The notes under the pieces were generated by a model. It saw only the letters and a list, made by a program, of their open reading frames with translations, made no database searches and was not told the origin of the DNA. A stretch of 16,797 nucleotides of DNA from an uncultured Gardnerella sp. Its GTDB lineage: Bacteria; Actinomycetota; Actinomycetes; Actinomycetales; Bifidobacteriaceae. Where the stretch lies: positions 1-16,797 of the forward strand of contig CAMYED010000023.1 in assembly GCA_947254595.1 (NCBI GenBank), in the 5' to 3' direction. The translations under genes were made by a program, and so were the position numbers. Positions 6,224 through 14,839 of the stretch are shown piece after piece. How positions within the stretch are numbered: the first letter of the stretch is position 1; each line of letters starts with the position of its first letter.

Positions 6224-8347
6224 ATGGTTGGAATGATTGTGAAAGAAGACGTTGAGCGCGTGCGCGCCGTTGCAGACTTGTACGATATTGTGTCCGCAAC
6301 GGTGACGCTTAAGCCTTCCGGAACCGGCACTTTCGTAGGTCTTTGCCCATTCCACGACGAAAAAACCCCAAGTTTTAGCGTGCGTCCGGGCTTAGGCGTG
6401 TGGCATTGTTTCGGCTGCGGCGCAGGCGGCGACGTTTTTAAGTACGTTGAGCAGAAAGAAAATATTGATTTTCGCGAGGCTGTTGAGTTTCTAGCAGACC
6501 GCTACCATATTGAAATGCACTATAAGCAGCCGCAAAATGGTGAGGCTAAAGCTCAAGCAGGCTCTAAGCGAGCCAGGCTTTTAGAAGCTAACGAAGAAGC
6601 GCAAAAATTCTTCGCTTCAAATCTTAATACTGAGGAAGCTGCTCCTGCGCGCGAACTACTTGCAGGGCGAAACTTTACTCCGCAGCAAAGTGCGCATTTT
6701 TCCTGCGGTTACGCTCCAAAAGGTTGGGATAATTTAGTTAGATACTTAGCAAATAAAGGTTTTACGCGTCAAGAGCTTCTTGACGCGGGTCTTGCTAGAC
6801 TCGGCCAGCGCGGCATTTACGACTACTTTCGTGGTCGCTTAACTTGGCCTATTCGAGACTCTACTGGTAGAACTCTTGGCTTTGGCGCTCGCAAACTTTA
6901 CGACGACGATTCTATTAGTGCAAAATACATTAACACTCCCGACACTGCACTGTATCGAAAAACGCAGGTTTTGTACGGAATCGACTTAGCTAAAGCAAAT
7001 ATTGTTAAAAAGCGTCAAGTTGTAATTGTTGAAGGCTACACGGACGTTATGGCATGCCATTTAGCCGGTGTTGATACTGCCGTTGCTACTTGCGGAACTG
7101 CTTTCGGCGTTGAACATGCGAAAATCGTGCGTAGGCTTATTGCTGACGATTCTTTGGGTGCAATTCAGCTTGTTGGCCCGCTAAAAGTGAACGGGCAGTC
7201 GGTAAGTTCGCGAATTGTGTTCACTTTTGATGGTGATGCGGCTGGGCAGAAGGCTGCGCTTCACGCTTTTGGCTTAGATTCCGCTTTTTTGACTCAAACT
7301 TTTGTTGCGGTAGCCGACAATAATCTTGATCCTTGCGATTTGCGTATTCAGCGTGGCGACGAAGCTGTGCGCTCGCTGGTTTCTCACGCAAGTCCGCTTT
7401 ATGATTTTGTTATTGACACTGTAATTAACCGTTTTGATACTTCGTATACGACTGGCCAAATGGGGGCTGTTAAAGCTGTTGCGCCTCTTATTGCGCAAAT
7501 TCGCGACCGTTCGCTTCTTGACTTGTATGCTCGCAAAGCTGTGCGCGCAATCGGCGTTGATTTGGCTGTGATGCGTAGGGAAGTTGAGTATTCGAGACGC
7601 CGTTTGAAAGTGCGTGACGACGATGCTTACGCGTCTAAATATAATTCTGCTTCTTCGTTTGGGAATCAGATTAATCAGATTAATCAGGTTAATCAGATTA
7701 ATCAGATTAAAGATGCTAACTCGGCTAATTTGCGGGTTTTAAGAATTGAAAGCATGCGAAATGCAGCGCAAAATCAGCATTATTACCGCGTGGATGATGC
7801 GGTGTTTATGTGCGAGCAGCAGTTTATGGCAATGCTGCTGCAAGTTCCGCTTGCGTTTAATGAGCAATTATTTGCGCAACTTACGCTGAATAATTTTATG
7901 ACGCCAGTATTTCGTACGCTATTCCAAGCGTTTGTTGCTGCGGGCGGATTGCCAACTGGCAACGTTACGCAAGGATTGTGGTTGCATATTATGACTAAGG
8001 CGGCGGGTCCGTTACTTGAGCCGGTAATTACGGAGCTTTCTGTAATGCCATTGCCGCTTCCTGCAGCCGCGAATAATGGGAATGTTGGAAACAGCGGGAA
8101 TGTTGTGAATCCCGCAGAACCTGCAACCGAATCACCTTCTAGTCCTTTGCGCAGAGCCACTTTAGCAGAAAGCAAGTATGCGAATGAGCTGCTTATTCGA
8201 CTTTTAGACGTTGGTTTTATGCGTAGAATTGGTGCAGCTCGAGCGCGTATGGCAAAACTTAAGGATGGTCAGGAAAAGCTTGCGCTTTTAGGGAAAATCA
8301 CCTCAATGGAAGCGGCTCGCAAAAACCTGCAGTCGCAAATTCTATAA
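6224..8347 (+). CDS. dnaG: DNA primase
   Basis: Synthesises RNA primers for chromosome replication, working with DnaB at the fork. The 707-residue product has the standard DnaG order: CHC2 zinc finger with Cys41, His44, Cys62 and Cys65 (CPFHDEKTPSF...CFGCGAGGD); the RNA polymerase core with FGARKL; a Toprim domain with Glu270 in VEGYTDVM and Asp336/Asp338 in FTFDGDAAG; and a C-terminal helicase-binding region. An extra stretch (about GAIQLVGPLKVNGQS) precedes the DGD motif, which I associate with bifidobacterial primases. The ATG at 6224 gives MVGMIVKEDVERVRAVADL, matching the usual N-terminus; the Shine-Dalgarno is weak. A five-fold NQI repeat (residues 481-495) sits in the linker before the C-terminal domain. 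It is usually adjacent to dgt, but here about 5 kb of accessory sequence intervenes. Confidence 0.96.
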   Translation: MVGMIVKEDVERVRAVADLYDIVSATVTLKPSGTGTFVGLCPFHDEKTPSFSVRPGLGVWHCFGCGAGGDVFKYVEQKENIDFREAVEFLADRYHIEMHYKQPQNGEAKAQAGSKRARLLEANEEAQKFFASNLNTEEAAPARELLAGRNFTPQQSAHFSCGYAPKGWDNLVRYLANKGFTRQELLDAGLARLGQRGIYDYFRGRLTWPIRDSTGRTLGFGARKLYDDDSISAKYINTPDTALYRKTQVLYGIDLAKANIVKKRQVVIVEGYTDVMACHLAGVDTAVATCGTAFGVEHAKIVRRLIADDSLGAIQLVGPLKVNGQSVSSRIVFTFDGDAAGQKAALHAFGLDSAFLTQTFVAVADNNLDPCDLRIQRGDEAVRSLVSHASPLYDFVIDTVINRFDTSYTTGQMGAVKAVAPLIAQIRDRSLLDLYARKAVRAIGVDLAVMRREVEYSRRRLKVRDDDAYASKYNSASSFGNQINQINQVNQINQIKDANSANLRVLRIESMRNAAQNQHYYRVDDAVFMCEQQFMAMLLQVPLAFNEQLFAQLTLNNFMTPVFRTLFQAFVAAGGLPTGNVTQGLWLHIMTKAAGPLLEPVITELSVMPLPLPAAANNGNVGNSGNVVNPAEPATESPSSPLRRATLAESKYANELLIRLLDVGFMRRIGAARARMAKLKDGQEKLALLGKITSMEAARKNLQSQIL
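7664..7708 (+). repeat. 9-bp in-frame tandem repeat inside dnaG
   Basis: Five copies of AATCAGATT, the third with GTT at its end, encode NQI-NQI-NQV-NQI-NQI at residues 481-495. Because the unit is nine bases, gain or loss of copies keeps the frame. The position corresponds to the flexible linker between the polymerase core and the helicase-interaction domain. Confidence 0.9.
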
Positions 8348-8448
8348 GATGTATCTAAGATGTTTCAATTACTTGTTTTGTTTTTATATACCGAGATGCG
8401 CGATTTATATGTAAATGTGTAGCTATGTAAGAAAGAAGTGTAGAAACA

Positions 8449-11400
8449 ATGTTTTTATTACCTGAGCAGCAGTTGAATCGCTGTACAAGAGTTATGCAAC
8501 AACGCCTATATCCGTATATAAATACTGTTTTATCGCACTGTAAAATTCGAGCCTATGAGATTGCTGGAGAACCTATTTCTTCTAACGAATTCTTTTCTAA
8601 GCTAAAAAGAAACGATATTGCGTTTAGCTCATTTAATGTTCCAGGTGTTTGGGGAACAACTTGGGGCACAACGTGGTTTGAAGTTACAGGGTCGATTGAT
8701 TTTTCAAAGGTAAAAGGGCGCAAAGTTGAGCTAAATGTTGATTTAGGTTGGATTAATAATCTTTTTCCTGGTTTTCAAGCTGAAGGATTAGTGTATAACG
8801 TTGACGGAAGAGTTATCAAAGCTGTAAACCCTTGTAATCATTGGGTTCCGTTGATTGATGAACATAATAATCGTTCTGTTAGTATTGATGAAAATGGTAA
8901 TTTTACTTTATATTTAGAAGCCGCAGATAATCCATTTGTTGAAGGACCTACTCCATTTTCTCCTACCGATTTAGGAGAGCGTGCTACTGGAAAAACCGAA
9001 TGCCAATATATGTTGAAGTATGTTGACGTTACCGTTTTTAATCGTAATATTTTTGATTATTATATGGATCTTGAGACTGTAAGTTCTCTGATGCGCGAAT
9101 TAAATGATGATAATCCGCGTTATTGGAAATTAGCTAAAGCTTTACAGATCTCCTTAAACGCGTATGATGAGCATGATTTTTCTACTGTTCAAAATGCTCG
9201 TAAAGAGTTGGTTGGTGTATTAAGTTGCCCTGCTGCAGCAAGCTCTATAAAGCATACGGCTATTGGGCATGCTCATATTGATTCTGCTTGGCAGTGGCCT
9301 GTGCGCGAGACTCATAGAAAGGTTGCGCGCACAATATCTAATGTTTTAGCTCTTATGGATGAGGATCCTGATTTTACTTATGCTATGAGTTCTGCTCAAC
9401 AATACGAGTGGTTAGAAAATGAGCATCCCGATTTGTTTGAGCGTATGAAAAAGAGGATTAAGGAAGGACGTTTTATACCCGTTGGTGGTATGTGGGTTGA
9501 GTCCGATGTAATGATGCCATGCGGTGAATCTTTAATTCGCCAAATGACTTTTGGTAAGCGCTATTTTAAGGAGCATCTTGGTGTGGACCCGCATGGCATT
9601 TGGCTTCCAGACAGTTTTGGCTATACTGGAGCATTGCCTCAAATCGCTCGCCGCGCTGGTTTTGATTGGTTTTTAACTCAAAAGATTTCTTGGAACGATA
9701 CCACTAAATTCCCGCATCATTCTTTCCTTTGGGAAGGCATAGATGGTTCTAGGATTTTGGCTCATTTTCCTCCATCTAATACTTATGCTTCATCTGTGAG
9801 CATGCATGAGTTAGTTTATTCTCAACGCAATTTTTTGGATAAAGATTTATCTGATCACGCAATATTGTTATACGGTTTTGGCGATGGCGGTGGCGGACCT
9901 ACTCGCGAAATGACTGCTCGTATTAGGCGTGATCGCGATTTAGAGGGTGCTCCTAGAGTTGATTTCGGTACTCCTGATGAATTGTTTGAAAAAATACGAA
10001 AAGATATTGTTGATGATTCAAATGTTGATACACCAGTGTTTAAGGGTGAGCTTTATTTAGAGTTGCACAGGAAAACTCTTACTTCTCAGCAAGATATGAA
10101 GCGTTATTGCCGCATGGAGGAATCATTGTTGCGTGTGGCTGAATATCTTGTTGTTTTAGCTCGAGTTTATGCGCCAGAATACCGTTTTAATAATGATGAG
10201 CTTACTAGAATTTGGAAGACTTTATTATTGAACCAGTTCCACGATATTCTTCCAGGCTCTGCTATTGCATGGGTTCATAGGCAAGCTAGAGAAGAATATG
10301 CTAGAGATATTTCTTGTTTACGTAAGATTATTTCAGATATTGCTAATGCGATTGTAAAAGCTAACAGCACTAACAGCACTAACAGCACTATTGGCACTAT
10401 TAGCGCGATTAATATGCGTGAAAATGTAAAGTTATTGACTTATACGGGTAAAAATGAGGTCGCTTGGAATCTATATCAATGCAATGAAAGCGGTAAAAAT
10501 AATAAAACAACTGTAAAACACAAAAATGATGGTGGAATAATTCTTAATAATAGTGTTTTAAGTGTGACTATTGAACGCGATGGCACAGTATCTTCTGTTA
10601 AAGATATTAAATTTAATCGCGAGCTAATTCCATCTGGTTATCGCATGGCGCAATACGAGATACTAAAAGATGAGCCGTACCAATGGGATGCGTGGGATGT
10701 TGATAGAGATGCATTTATGAGGAATCGTAAGATTGATGATTCTTCAATCGCTGATGTTAAAGAACTTTTATCGGGCGGTGTGTCTGTTGAAATTTTGGCA
10801 TGTAAAAAAGATATAAAGATTAAAACAAATATAATTTTAGAGCCATGTGTTAAACGACTTGATTTCCATGCGCAAGTTGATTGGAAATCTAAAGAGCAAT
10901 TTTTGAAAGTAGATATGCCAACATCTATATGTTCAAATAATGCGCAATATGAGTGTCAATATGGTTTAGTTGAACGTCCAATAGTAAAAAATACTCGTAG
11001 TGATGATGCAAAATTTGAATCATGCACGCATAGGTTTGTTCGCATAGAAGATTCATCTTATGCTGTTGCAGTTGCTAATTCGTCTACTTATGGCGCTGAT
11101 GCTGCTCCTATTGGCGATTATTCTTCATCTTGTGGAACTATGCTTAGATTATCTTTGCTTTCTGCGCCTCTTTACCCGGATCCAAATACGGATCAAGGTG
11201 AGCACGAATTTACTTGGTCATTTATTGCTGATGCAAATATGGACTCAGTTTTAAGTGCGGCTAATCTTTTGAATTCGCCAATTATTGATAAGCTTCCAGA
11301 TGCAGATCCGCTGTTTACGATTCATAGAAACTCAGGTCTAATTGCATTAGATTGGGTTAAGTTAGCTGACGATTGTTCTGGAGATATAATCTTGCGTATT

Positions 11401-11622
11401 TACGAGCCATGTGGTGGTTGCGCAAGTGGGCAAATAAAACTCAATAAAATCTTGCGTGCGGCTTCGATTGAAGAAGTGGATCTTATGGAAATGCCCGTGT
11501 TGCACGGTATGCCTGTAGCTTTGCACAAGAATAATGACGTGTTAAATATAGAATTACGTCCTTTCCAGCTATGTTCATTGCGTATTCACATTGCATCTGA
11601 AACTACAGTTTCTATTAATTGA
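8449..11622 (+). CDS. Alpha-mannosidase, glycoside hydrolase family 38
   Basis: Predicted 1057-residue retaining alpha-mannosidase; no signal peptide is seen, so probably cytoplasmic and acting on imported mannosides. An N-terminal ancillary domain (about 1-260, with PGVWGTTWGTTWFEV) is of the kind seen in MAN2C1-type enzymes. The catalytic domain follows: His276 and Asp278 in GHAHIDSAWQWPVRETHRK are the expected zinc ligands; Asp388 in WLPDSFGYTGALPQ is the expected nucleophile and zinc ligand; His598 in LLNQFHDILPGSAI is the fourth ligand. The C-terminal beta-rich half (about 690-1057) is typical of GH38. The ATG at 8449 has a distant GAAAGAAG. A nucleoside-hydrolase gene starts 17 bases after the stop, so the two are probably co-transcribed. 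No sugar transporter or LacI-type regulator is nearby. The gene is visibly AT-richer than dnaG, which may reflect acquisition by transfer. Confidence 0.93.
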   Translation: MFLLPEQQLNRCTRVMQQRLYPYINTVLSHCKIRAYEIAGEPISSNEFFSKLKRNDIAFSSFNVPGVWGTTWGTTWFEVTGSIDFSKVKGRKVELNVDLGWINNLFPGFQAEGLVYNVDGRVIKAVNPCNHWVPLIDEHNNRSVSIDENGNFTLYLEAADNPFVEGPTPFSPTDLGERATGKTECQYMLKYVDVTVFNRNIFDYYMDLETVSSLMRELNDDNPRYWKLAKALQISLNAYDEHDFSTVQNARKELVGVLSCPAAASSIKHTAIGHAHIDSAWQWPVRETHRKVARTISNVLALMDEDPDFTYAMSSAQQYEWLENEHPDLFERMKKRIKEGRFIPVGGMWVESDVMMPCGESLIRQMTFGKRYFKEHLGVDPHGIWLPDSFGYTGALPQIARRAGFDWFLTQKISWNDTTKFPHHSFLWEGIDGSRILAHFPPSNTYASSVSMHELVYSQRNFLDKDLSDHAILLYGFGDGGGGPTREMTARIRRDRDLEGAPRVDFGTPDELFEKIRKDIVDDSNVDTPVFKGELYLELHRKTLTSQQDMKRYCRMEESLLRVAEYLVVLARVYAPEYRFNNDELTRIWKTLLLNQFHDILPGSAIAWVHRQAREEYARDISCLRKIISDIANAIVKANSTNSTNSTIGTISAINMRENVKLLTYTGKNEVAWNLYQCNESGKNNKTTVKHKNDGGIILNNSVLSVTIERDGTVSSVKDIKFNRELIPSGYRMAQYEILKDEPYQWDAWDVDRDAFMRNRKIDDSSIADVKELLSGGVSVEILACKKDIKIKTNIILEPCVKRLDFHAQVDWKSKEQFLKVDMPTSICSNNAQYECQYGLVERPIVKNTRSDDAKFESCTHRFVRIEDSSYAVAVANSSTYGADAAPIGDYSSSCGTMLRLSLLSAPLYPDPNTDQGEHEFTWSFIADANMDSVLSAANLLNSPIIDKLPDADPLFTIHRNSGLIALDWVKLADDCSGDIILRIYEPCGGCASGQIKLNKILRAASIEEVDLMEMPVLHGMPVALHKNNDVLNIELRPFQLCSLRIHIASETTVSIN
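10363..10407 (+). repeat. 9-bp in-frame tandem repeat inside the alpha-mannosidase gene
   Basis: Three exact copies of AACAGCACT (10363-10389) are followed by two degenerate copies (ATTGGCACT, ATTAGCGCG), encoding NSTNSTNSTIGTISA from about residue 639. It falls after the catalytic domain, in what is probably the linker to the C-terminal beta domain. As in dnaG, the nine-base unit preserves the frame if copies are gained or lost. Confidence 0.85.
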
Positions 11623-11639
11623 TAGGATGTTGAGGGTTT

Positions 11640-12605
11640 ATGGAAAATAAAGGAATTTATTCTAAAAAGAAAATAATAATAGATACAGATTGTGGTTCGG
11701 ATGATGCTATGGCAATTGCCATGGCGTTAAATGATCCTAGATATGAAATATTAATGTTTTGCACTGTATCAGGAAACGTGTGCATGGAACAAGCGACTAT
11801 TAATACGCTTACTACTATCGAGCATGCTGGTTCGTATGAGCCACCTGTGTATAAAGGAAGCAGAAGCATGCTGTTACGCGATTTGGCTTATGCTCATGAA
11901 ACTCATGGTAGAGATGGAATGGGTGATATTGGTTTAGTGCCTCATCGTTTGAAAGAAAGTAATGGTAATGCTGTTTTGAAAATGATTGAAACTTTGAGAA
12001 ACAGTGAAGATGGTGAAATAGACATTATTGCATTAGGACCATTAACTAACATTGCTCTAGCTATTAAGGTTGATTATGAAGCGATGAAAAAAGTTGGTCG
12101 CATAGTCGTTATGGGATCTGCTGGTTTAGGCCGTGGAAATGTTTCTCCTGTAGCAGAATTTAATATTTGGCAAGATGCAGAAGCTGCAAAGATATTAGTT
12201 GATTCTGGTCTTAAAAATATTATGTTTGTTGGATGGGACGCATGCTTGGGAGAATGTATGCTGAATCCGCAAGAAATTGCTAATATTCGCAAAAGTGGAG
12301 AACTCGGTAAGTTTGCTATTGATTGTAATAGGGAATTAATGGAAATGAATGTTAGCCGTTTTGGGGATGCTTACCTAGATATGGCTGATCCATCTGCTGT
12401 TGCCGCTGCGTTATATCCCGAATGTATAAGCGAGTGCACAAAATATTATTGCCAAGTTGATGCAACTCCTGGACCAAGTTATGGCTCAGTTCTTGTTGAT
12501 GCTAATTTCTTCTCTGGTAAAACTCCGAATGTTGAAATATGTAGTAGGCTTAATCCCGAAAAATATAAAAATTACATTTATCGTACTTTGCATGTTGTAG
12601 ATTAG
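11640..12605 (+). CDS. Nucleoside hydrolase family protein (IUNH fold), variant active site
   Basis: 321 residues, the usual length for inosine/uridine-preferring nucleoside hydrolases, which cleave N-ribosidic bonds using a bound calcium. The calcium motif is DTDCGSDDA (Asp15, Asp17, Asp21, Asp22), where the common form has Pro instead of Cys18. Other family blocks are present: SGNVCMEQATINTL, ALGPLTNIALAI, VVMGSAGLGRGNVSP and AEFNIWQDAEAA. Near the C-terminus MADPSAVAAAL has Ala249 where group I enzymes carry the catalytic His of the HDP motif, while the calcium-binding Asp250 is kept. The substrate may therefore differ from inosine or uridine. GAGGG lies 3 bases before the ATG and AGGA further upstream. 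The gene follows the alpha-mannosidase by 17 bases, suggesting one transcript, and a strong hairpin follows it. Confidence 0.88.
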   Translation: MENKGIYSKKKIIIDTDCGSDDAMAIAMALNDPRYEILMFCTVSGNVCMEQATINTLTTIEHAGSYEPPVYKGSRSMLLRDLAYAHETHGRDGMGDIGLVPHRLKESNGNAVLKMIETLRNSEDGEIDIIALGPLTNIALAIKVDYEAMKKVGRIVVMGSAGLGRGNVSPVAEFNIWQDAEAAKILVDSGLKNIMFVGWDACLGECMLNPQEIANIRKSGELGKFAIDCNRELMEMNVSRFGDAYLDMADPSAVAAALYPECISECTKYYCQVDATPGPSYGSVLVDANFFSGKTPNVEICSRLNPEKYKNYIYRTLHVVD

Positions 12606-12645
12606 AAAAATTTGTTTTTACCAACATGCTTTCTATATTGAAATA

Positions 12646-12701
12646 ATAAATACGACCGGGTTTGTTTATGGTTGTTCATAAACTTTCTCGGTCGTATTTA
12701 T
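12646..12701. terminator. Bidirectional hairpin terminator between convergent genes
   Basis: A 13-bp perfect outer stem (ATAAATACGACCG at 12646-12658 with its complement at 12689-12701) encloses a 7-bp inner stem (GTTTATG/CATAAAC). The A-rich left flank and T-rich right flank give U-rich tails in either direction. It lies between the nucleoside hydrolase (+) and the acetolactate synthase (-), which converge here. Confidence 0.85.
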
Positions 12702-12748
12702 ATTTAATGCGTATAAATTAATGCGTATATTTTCAGTATAAATATACT

Positions 12749-14518
12749 TTAGTTACTAAAGTCAATATCGCCAAGCTTTTCAATAAGCTTCATATTCTCG
12801 CTGTAATCAACTGGGCAAGAAATCACGTCAACTCCGCTTTCCTGCTCCAAAGCCGCGCGAAGCATATTGTACAAATCTTCCGGCTTCTTAACAGCATGTC
12901 CGCGCGCGCCAAAGCTTTCCGCCAATTTTGGCACGTCCGGATTATGGAAATCAACGTATTCGTGCTCGCCTGCGTGAAGTTCCATCTTCCACTTTATTAA
13001 GCCGTACGCGTTATCTTCCCAAACGAGCACAACCATTCGGCTACCAACGCGCACAGCGGTCTCAATCTCCTGAACGTTCATCATAAAACTGCCGTCGCCC
13101 ATTACTGCCAGCACAGGATTTGCGTTCATCTTGCCGGAATTATCGCGAATAAACGAAGCTCCAACAGCTCCAGGAAGCGTCCAAGCCATAGTAGAAAGAC
13201 TGTTGTCGATTATGCAAGTATTCGGGTGCATAGTTGGGTACAAGCGTGCCATCCACATTTTCAAAGCGCCCGTATCTACAAGCACCTTCGTGCCTTCAGG
13301 AACAGCGCGGCGAATATCGTAAACTACTCGCTGCGGTTTCATTGGCATGCTTTCGTCGTTTTCGCAAGAATGTAATTCTTCCGTAAGTAGTTGGCGAATA
13401 CGCGGGTGGCTTACGTCGAAAGTAATGTTGCGCGTCTTTAATACTTCTGTAAGAGTTTTAAGCGTTTGGCCAATATTTGCCATAATATTCAGCGCAGTAG
13501 GGTAGTGCGCGTCGGTATCTTCCACAAACGTATTGATGTGAATAATGGTTTTATCAATATTCGGGTTGATTTTCTTAGGGTCAAACTGCTGGATAGAAAA
13601 ACCGACGGCAATAATCAAATCAGCAGTGTCAAAAGCGAAGTTTTCGTAGTCGCGATGCATAAATCCAACGACTCCAAGCGCGTTCGGATGATTATCCGGG
13701 AAAACGCCTTTTCCTTCAAAAGTAGTCGCAACTGGCACGTTAAGCTGCTCGGCAAAAGCAAGAAGCTGATTTTCTGCGTGAGATCGCGCAACGCCGTTTC
13801 CGGCCAAAATAATAGGCTGCTTTGCTTTGCTAATAATTTGAGCGGCTTCTTCAATAGTGTCCGGCGCCGGCATAATGTGTAGCGGATGCGGCAATGGAAG
13901 CGGCTTTGCGTCGGCAGGTGCCGGCATTTCGCTAATATCTTCCGGAATAACAAGGCAGGTTGCTCCAGGCCTGTTGCGGCCTGCAATAGAGAAAGCTTTT
14001 CGAACCATTTCTGGCGCGGAAGCTGGGGCAAGCATCATAGAAGACCATTGCGTAATCGGCTGGAATAGCGCAACCAAATCAATAATTTGGTGAGATTCCT
14101 TATAAAGCCTAGAAACGTTACCTTGTGCGCAAATTGCTACAAGCGGCGTAGTGCTTGCGTTTGCTTGAGCTACAGGAAGCGTAAGATTTAGTGCGCCAGG
14201 GCCTAAAGTTGCCAAGCATACGCCCGGTTTTCCAGTAATATGAGCGTATGTTGCTGCCATAAAACCAGCGCCCTGCTCGTGGCGAGTAAGCACAAAACGA
14301 ATGCGGCCGTCTCGCTCAATCGCCTCAAGAAGCGGAATATTTTCCTCACCTGGAATGCCGAAAACTACTTCAACGCCTTCATTTACTAAGCATTCAACGA
14401 TTAAATCTGCAGTGTTGCGCTGGTGATTTTCGCGAAGATGCTTTTGGCGTGCGAGCTTTTGTTCAATATTCTTATTTTCTGTTTCTTGTGCTTTTGACGT
14501 TTCTTGTGCTTCAAACAT
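12749..14518 (-). CDS. Acetolactate synthase, AlsS-like thiamine-diphosphate enzyme
   Basis: 589 residues; predicted to condense two pyruvates to 2-acetolactate. Domains in order: TPP-binding N-domain with FGIPGEENIPLLEA and catalytic Glu81 in RHEQGAGFMA; central domain (about 220-360); and the TPP/Mg domain with GDGSFMMN (474-481) and Asn503 in WEDNAYGLIKW. The stretches AESFGARGH, CPVDYSENMKL and TIIHINTFVEDTDAHYP resemble catabolic AlsS more than biosynthetic IlvB, and no regulatory small-subunit gene (ilvN type) is adjacent. It may instead be a related TPP enzyme acting on another 2-oxo acid. The start is ATG at 14518-14516, preceded on the - strand by AAGAAGCGGA. A non-homologous N-terminal extension of about 35 residues contains an imperfect AQET repeat. 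It is divergent from the permease gene, across a repeat-bearing interval. Confidence 0.85.
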   Translation of the reverse strand: MFEAQETSKAQETENKNIEQKLARQKHLRENHQRNTADLIVECLVNEGVEVVFGIPGEENIPLLEAIERDGRIRFVLTRHEQGAGFMAATYAHITGKPGVCLATLGPGALNLTLPVAQANASTTPLVAICAQGNVSRLYKESHQIIDLVALFQPITQWSSMMLAPASAPEMVRKAFSIAGRNRPGATCLVIPEDISEMPAPADAKPLPLPHPLHIMPAPDTIEEAAQIISKAKQPIILAGNGVARSHAENQLLAFAEQLNVPVATTFEGKGVFPDNHPNALGVVGFMHRDYENFAFDTADLIIAVGFSIQQFDPKKINPNIDKTIIHINTFVEDTDAHYPTALNIMANIGQTLKTLTEVLKTRNITFDVSHPRIRQLLTEELHSCENDESMPMKPQRVVYDIRRAVPEGTKVLVDTGALKMWMARLYPTMHPNTCIIDNSLSTMAWTLPGAVGASFIRDNSGKMNANPVLAVMGDGSFMMNVQEIETAVRVGSRMVVLVWEDNAYGLIKWKMELHAGEHEYVDFHNPDVPKLAESFGARGHAVKKPEDLYNMLRAALEQESGVDVISCPVDYSENMKLIEKLGDIDFSN

Positions 14519-14534
14519 ATTCCGCTTCTTGTGT

Positions 14535-14605
14535 AGTTGTGTAGCTATTTATTTATTTAGTTGTGTAGCTATTTAGTTGTGTAGCTATTTATTTAGTTGT
14601 GTAGC
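14535..14605. repeat. Variable-length tandem repeat upstream of the acetolactate synthase gene
   Basis: AGTTGTGTAGC occurs at 14535, 14559, 14575 and 14595, giving unit lengths of 24, 16 and 20 bases. The units differ by whole ATTT tetranucleotides added to a common 16-base unit, which looks like replication slippage. On the - strand this is the 5' leader of the acetolactate synthase gene, between a possible -10 at 14629-14624 and the start codon at 14518. Confidence 0.85.
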
Positions 14606-14623
14606 CAACAAATTCTTTTCTAC

Positions 14624-14629
14624 ATAATA
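14624..14629 (-). promoter_or_regulatory. Possible -10 element for the acetolactate synthase gene
   Basis: On the - strand TATTAT appears at 14629-14624, about 105 bases before the start codon. No good -35 is seen at the normal distance. If used, transcription would run through the 16/20/24-base repeat leader. An inverted repeat TTAGC/GCTAA at 14698-14715 lies further upstream and could bind a regulator; this is speculative. Confidence 0.25.
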
Positions 14630-14776
14630 TACTTATTCCTGTCTTTTGCGACATGCTTTGCTGATGCGCGTGTCACAAAAAAAGGCGGAATTTTCTGTTA
14701 GCTATTTTAGGCTAAATCACGCTATTAATAGTTGCTAATTTATTGCTATTCCAATGATTTTGTCGGGAGTTTAACC

Positions 14777-14805
14777 TGTTTGTGGGACTGGGTTTCTAGT
14801 ATAAT
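14777..14805 (+). promoter_or_regulatory. Promoter candidate for the permease gene
   Basis: A perfect -10 TATAAT lies at 14800-14805, with a weak TGTTTG 17 bases upstream at 14777-14782. Transcription would begin near 14812, leaving a short leader before GGAGG at 14831-14835. This argues that the open frame running upstream of 14837 is not coding. Confidence 0.55.
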
Positions 14806-14839
14806 AGGAGCATTGTGTTTACTGCCTTACGGAGGAATG

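Noticed and set aside
5958..6330. Minus-strand frames over the inverted 53-bp repeats as small genes
   Set aside because: They consist of translated repeat units plus dnaG antisense, without a ribosome-binding site; only the paralog tail in another frame is meaningful.
14732..14839. Longer N-terminus for the permease from TTG 14732
   Set aside because: It would cross a TATAAT promoter and the GGAGG ribosome-binding site, and adds sequence unlike the family.
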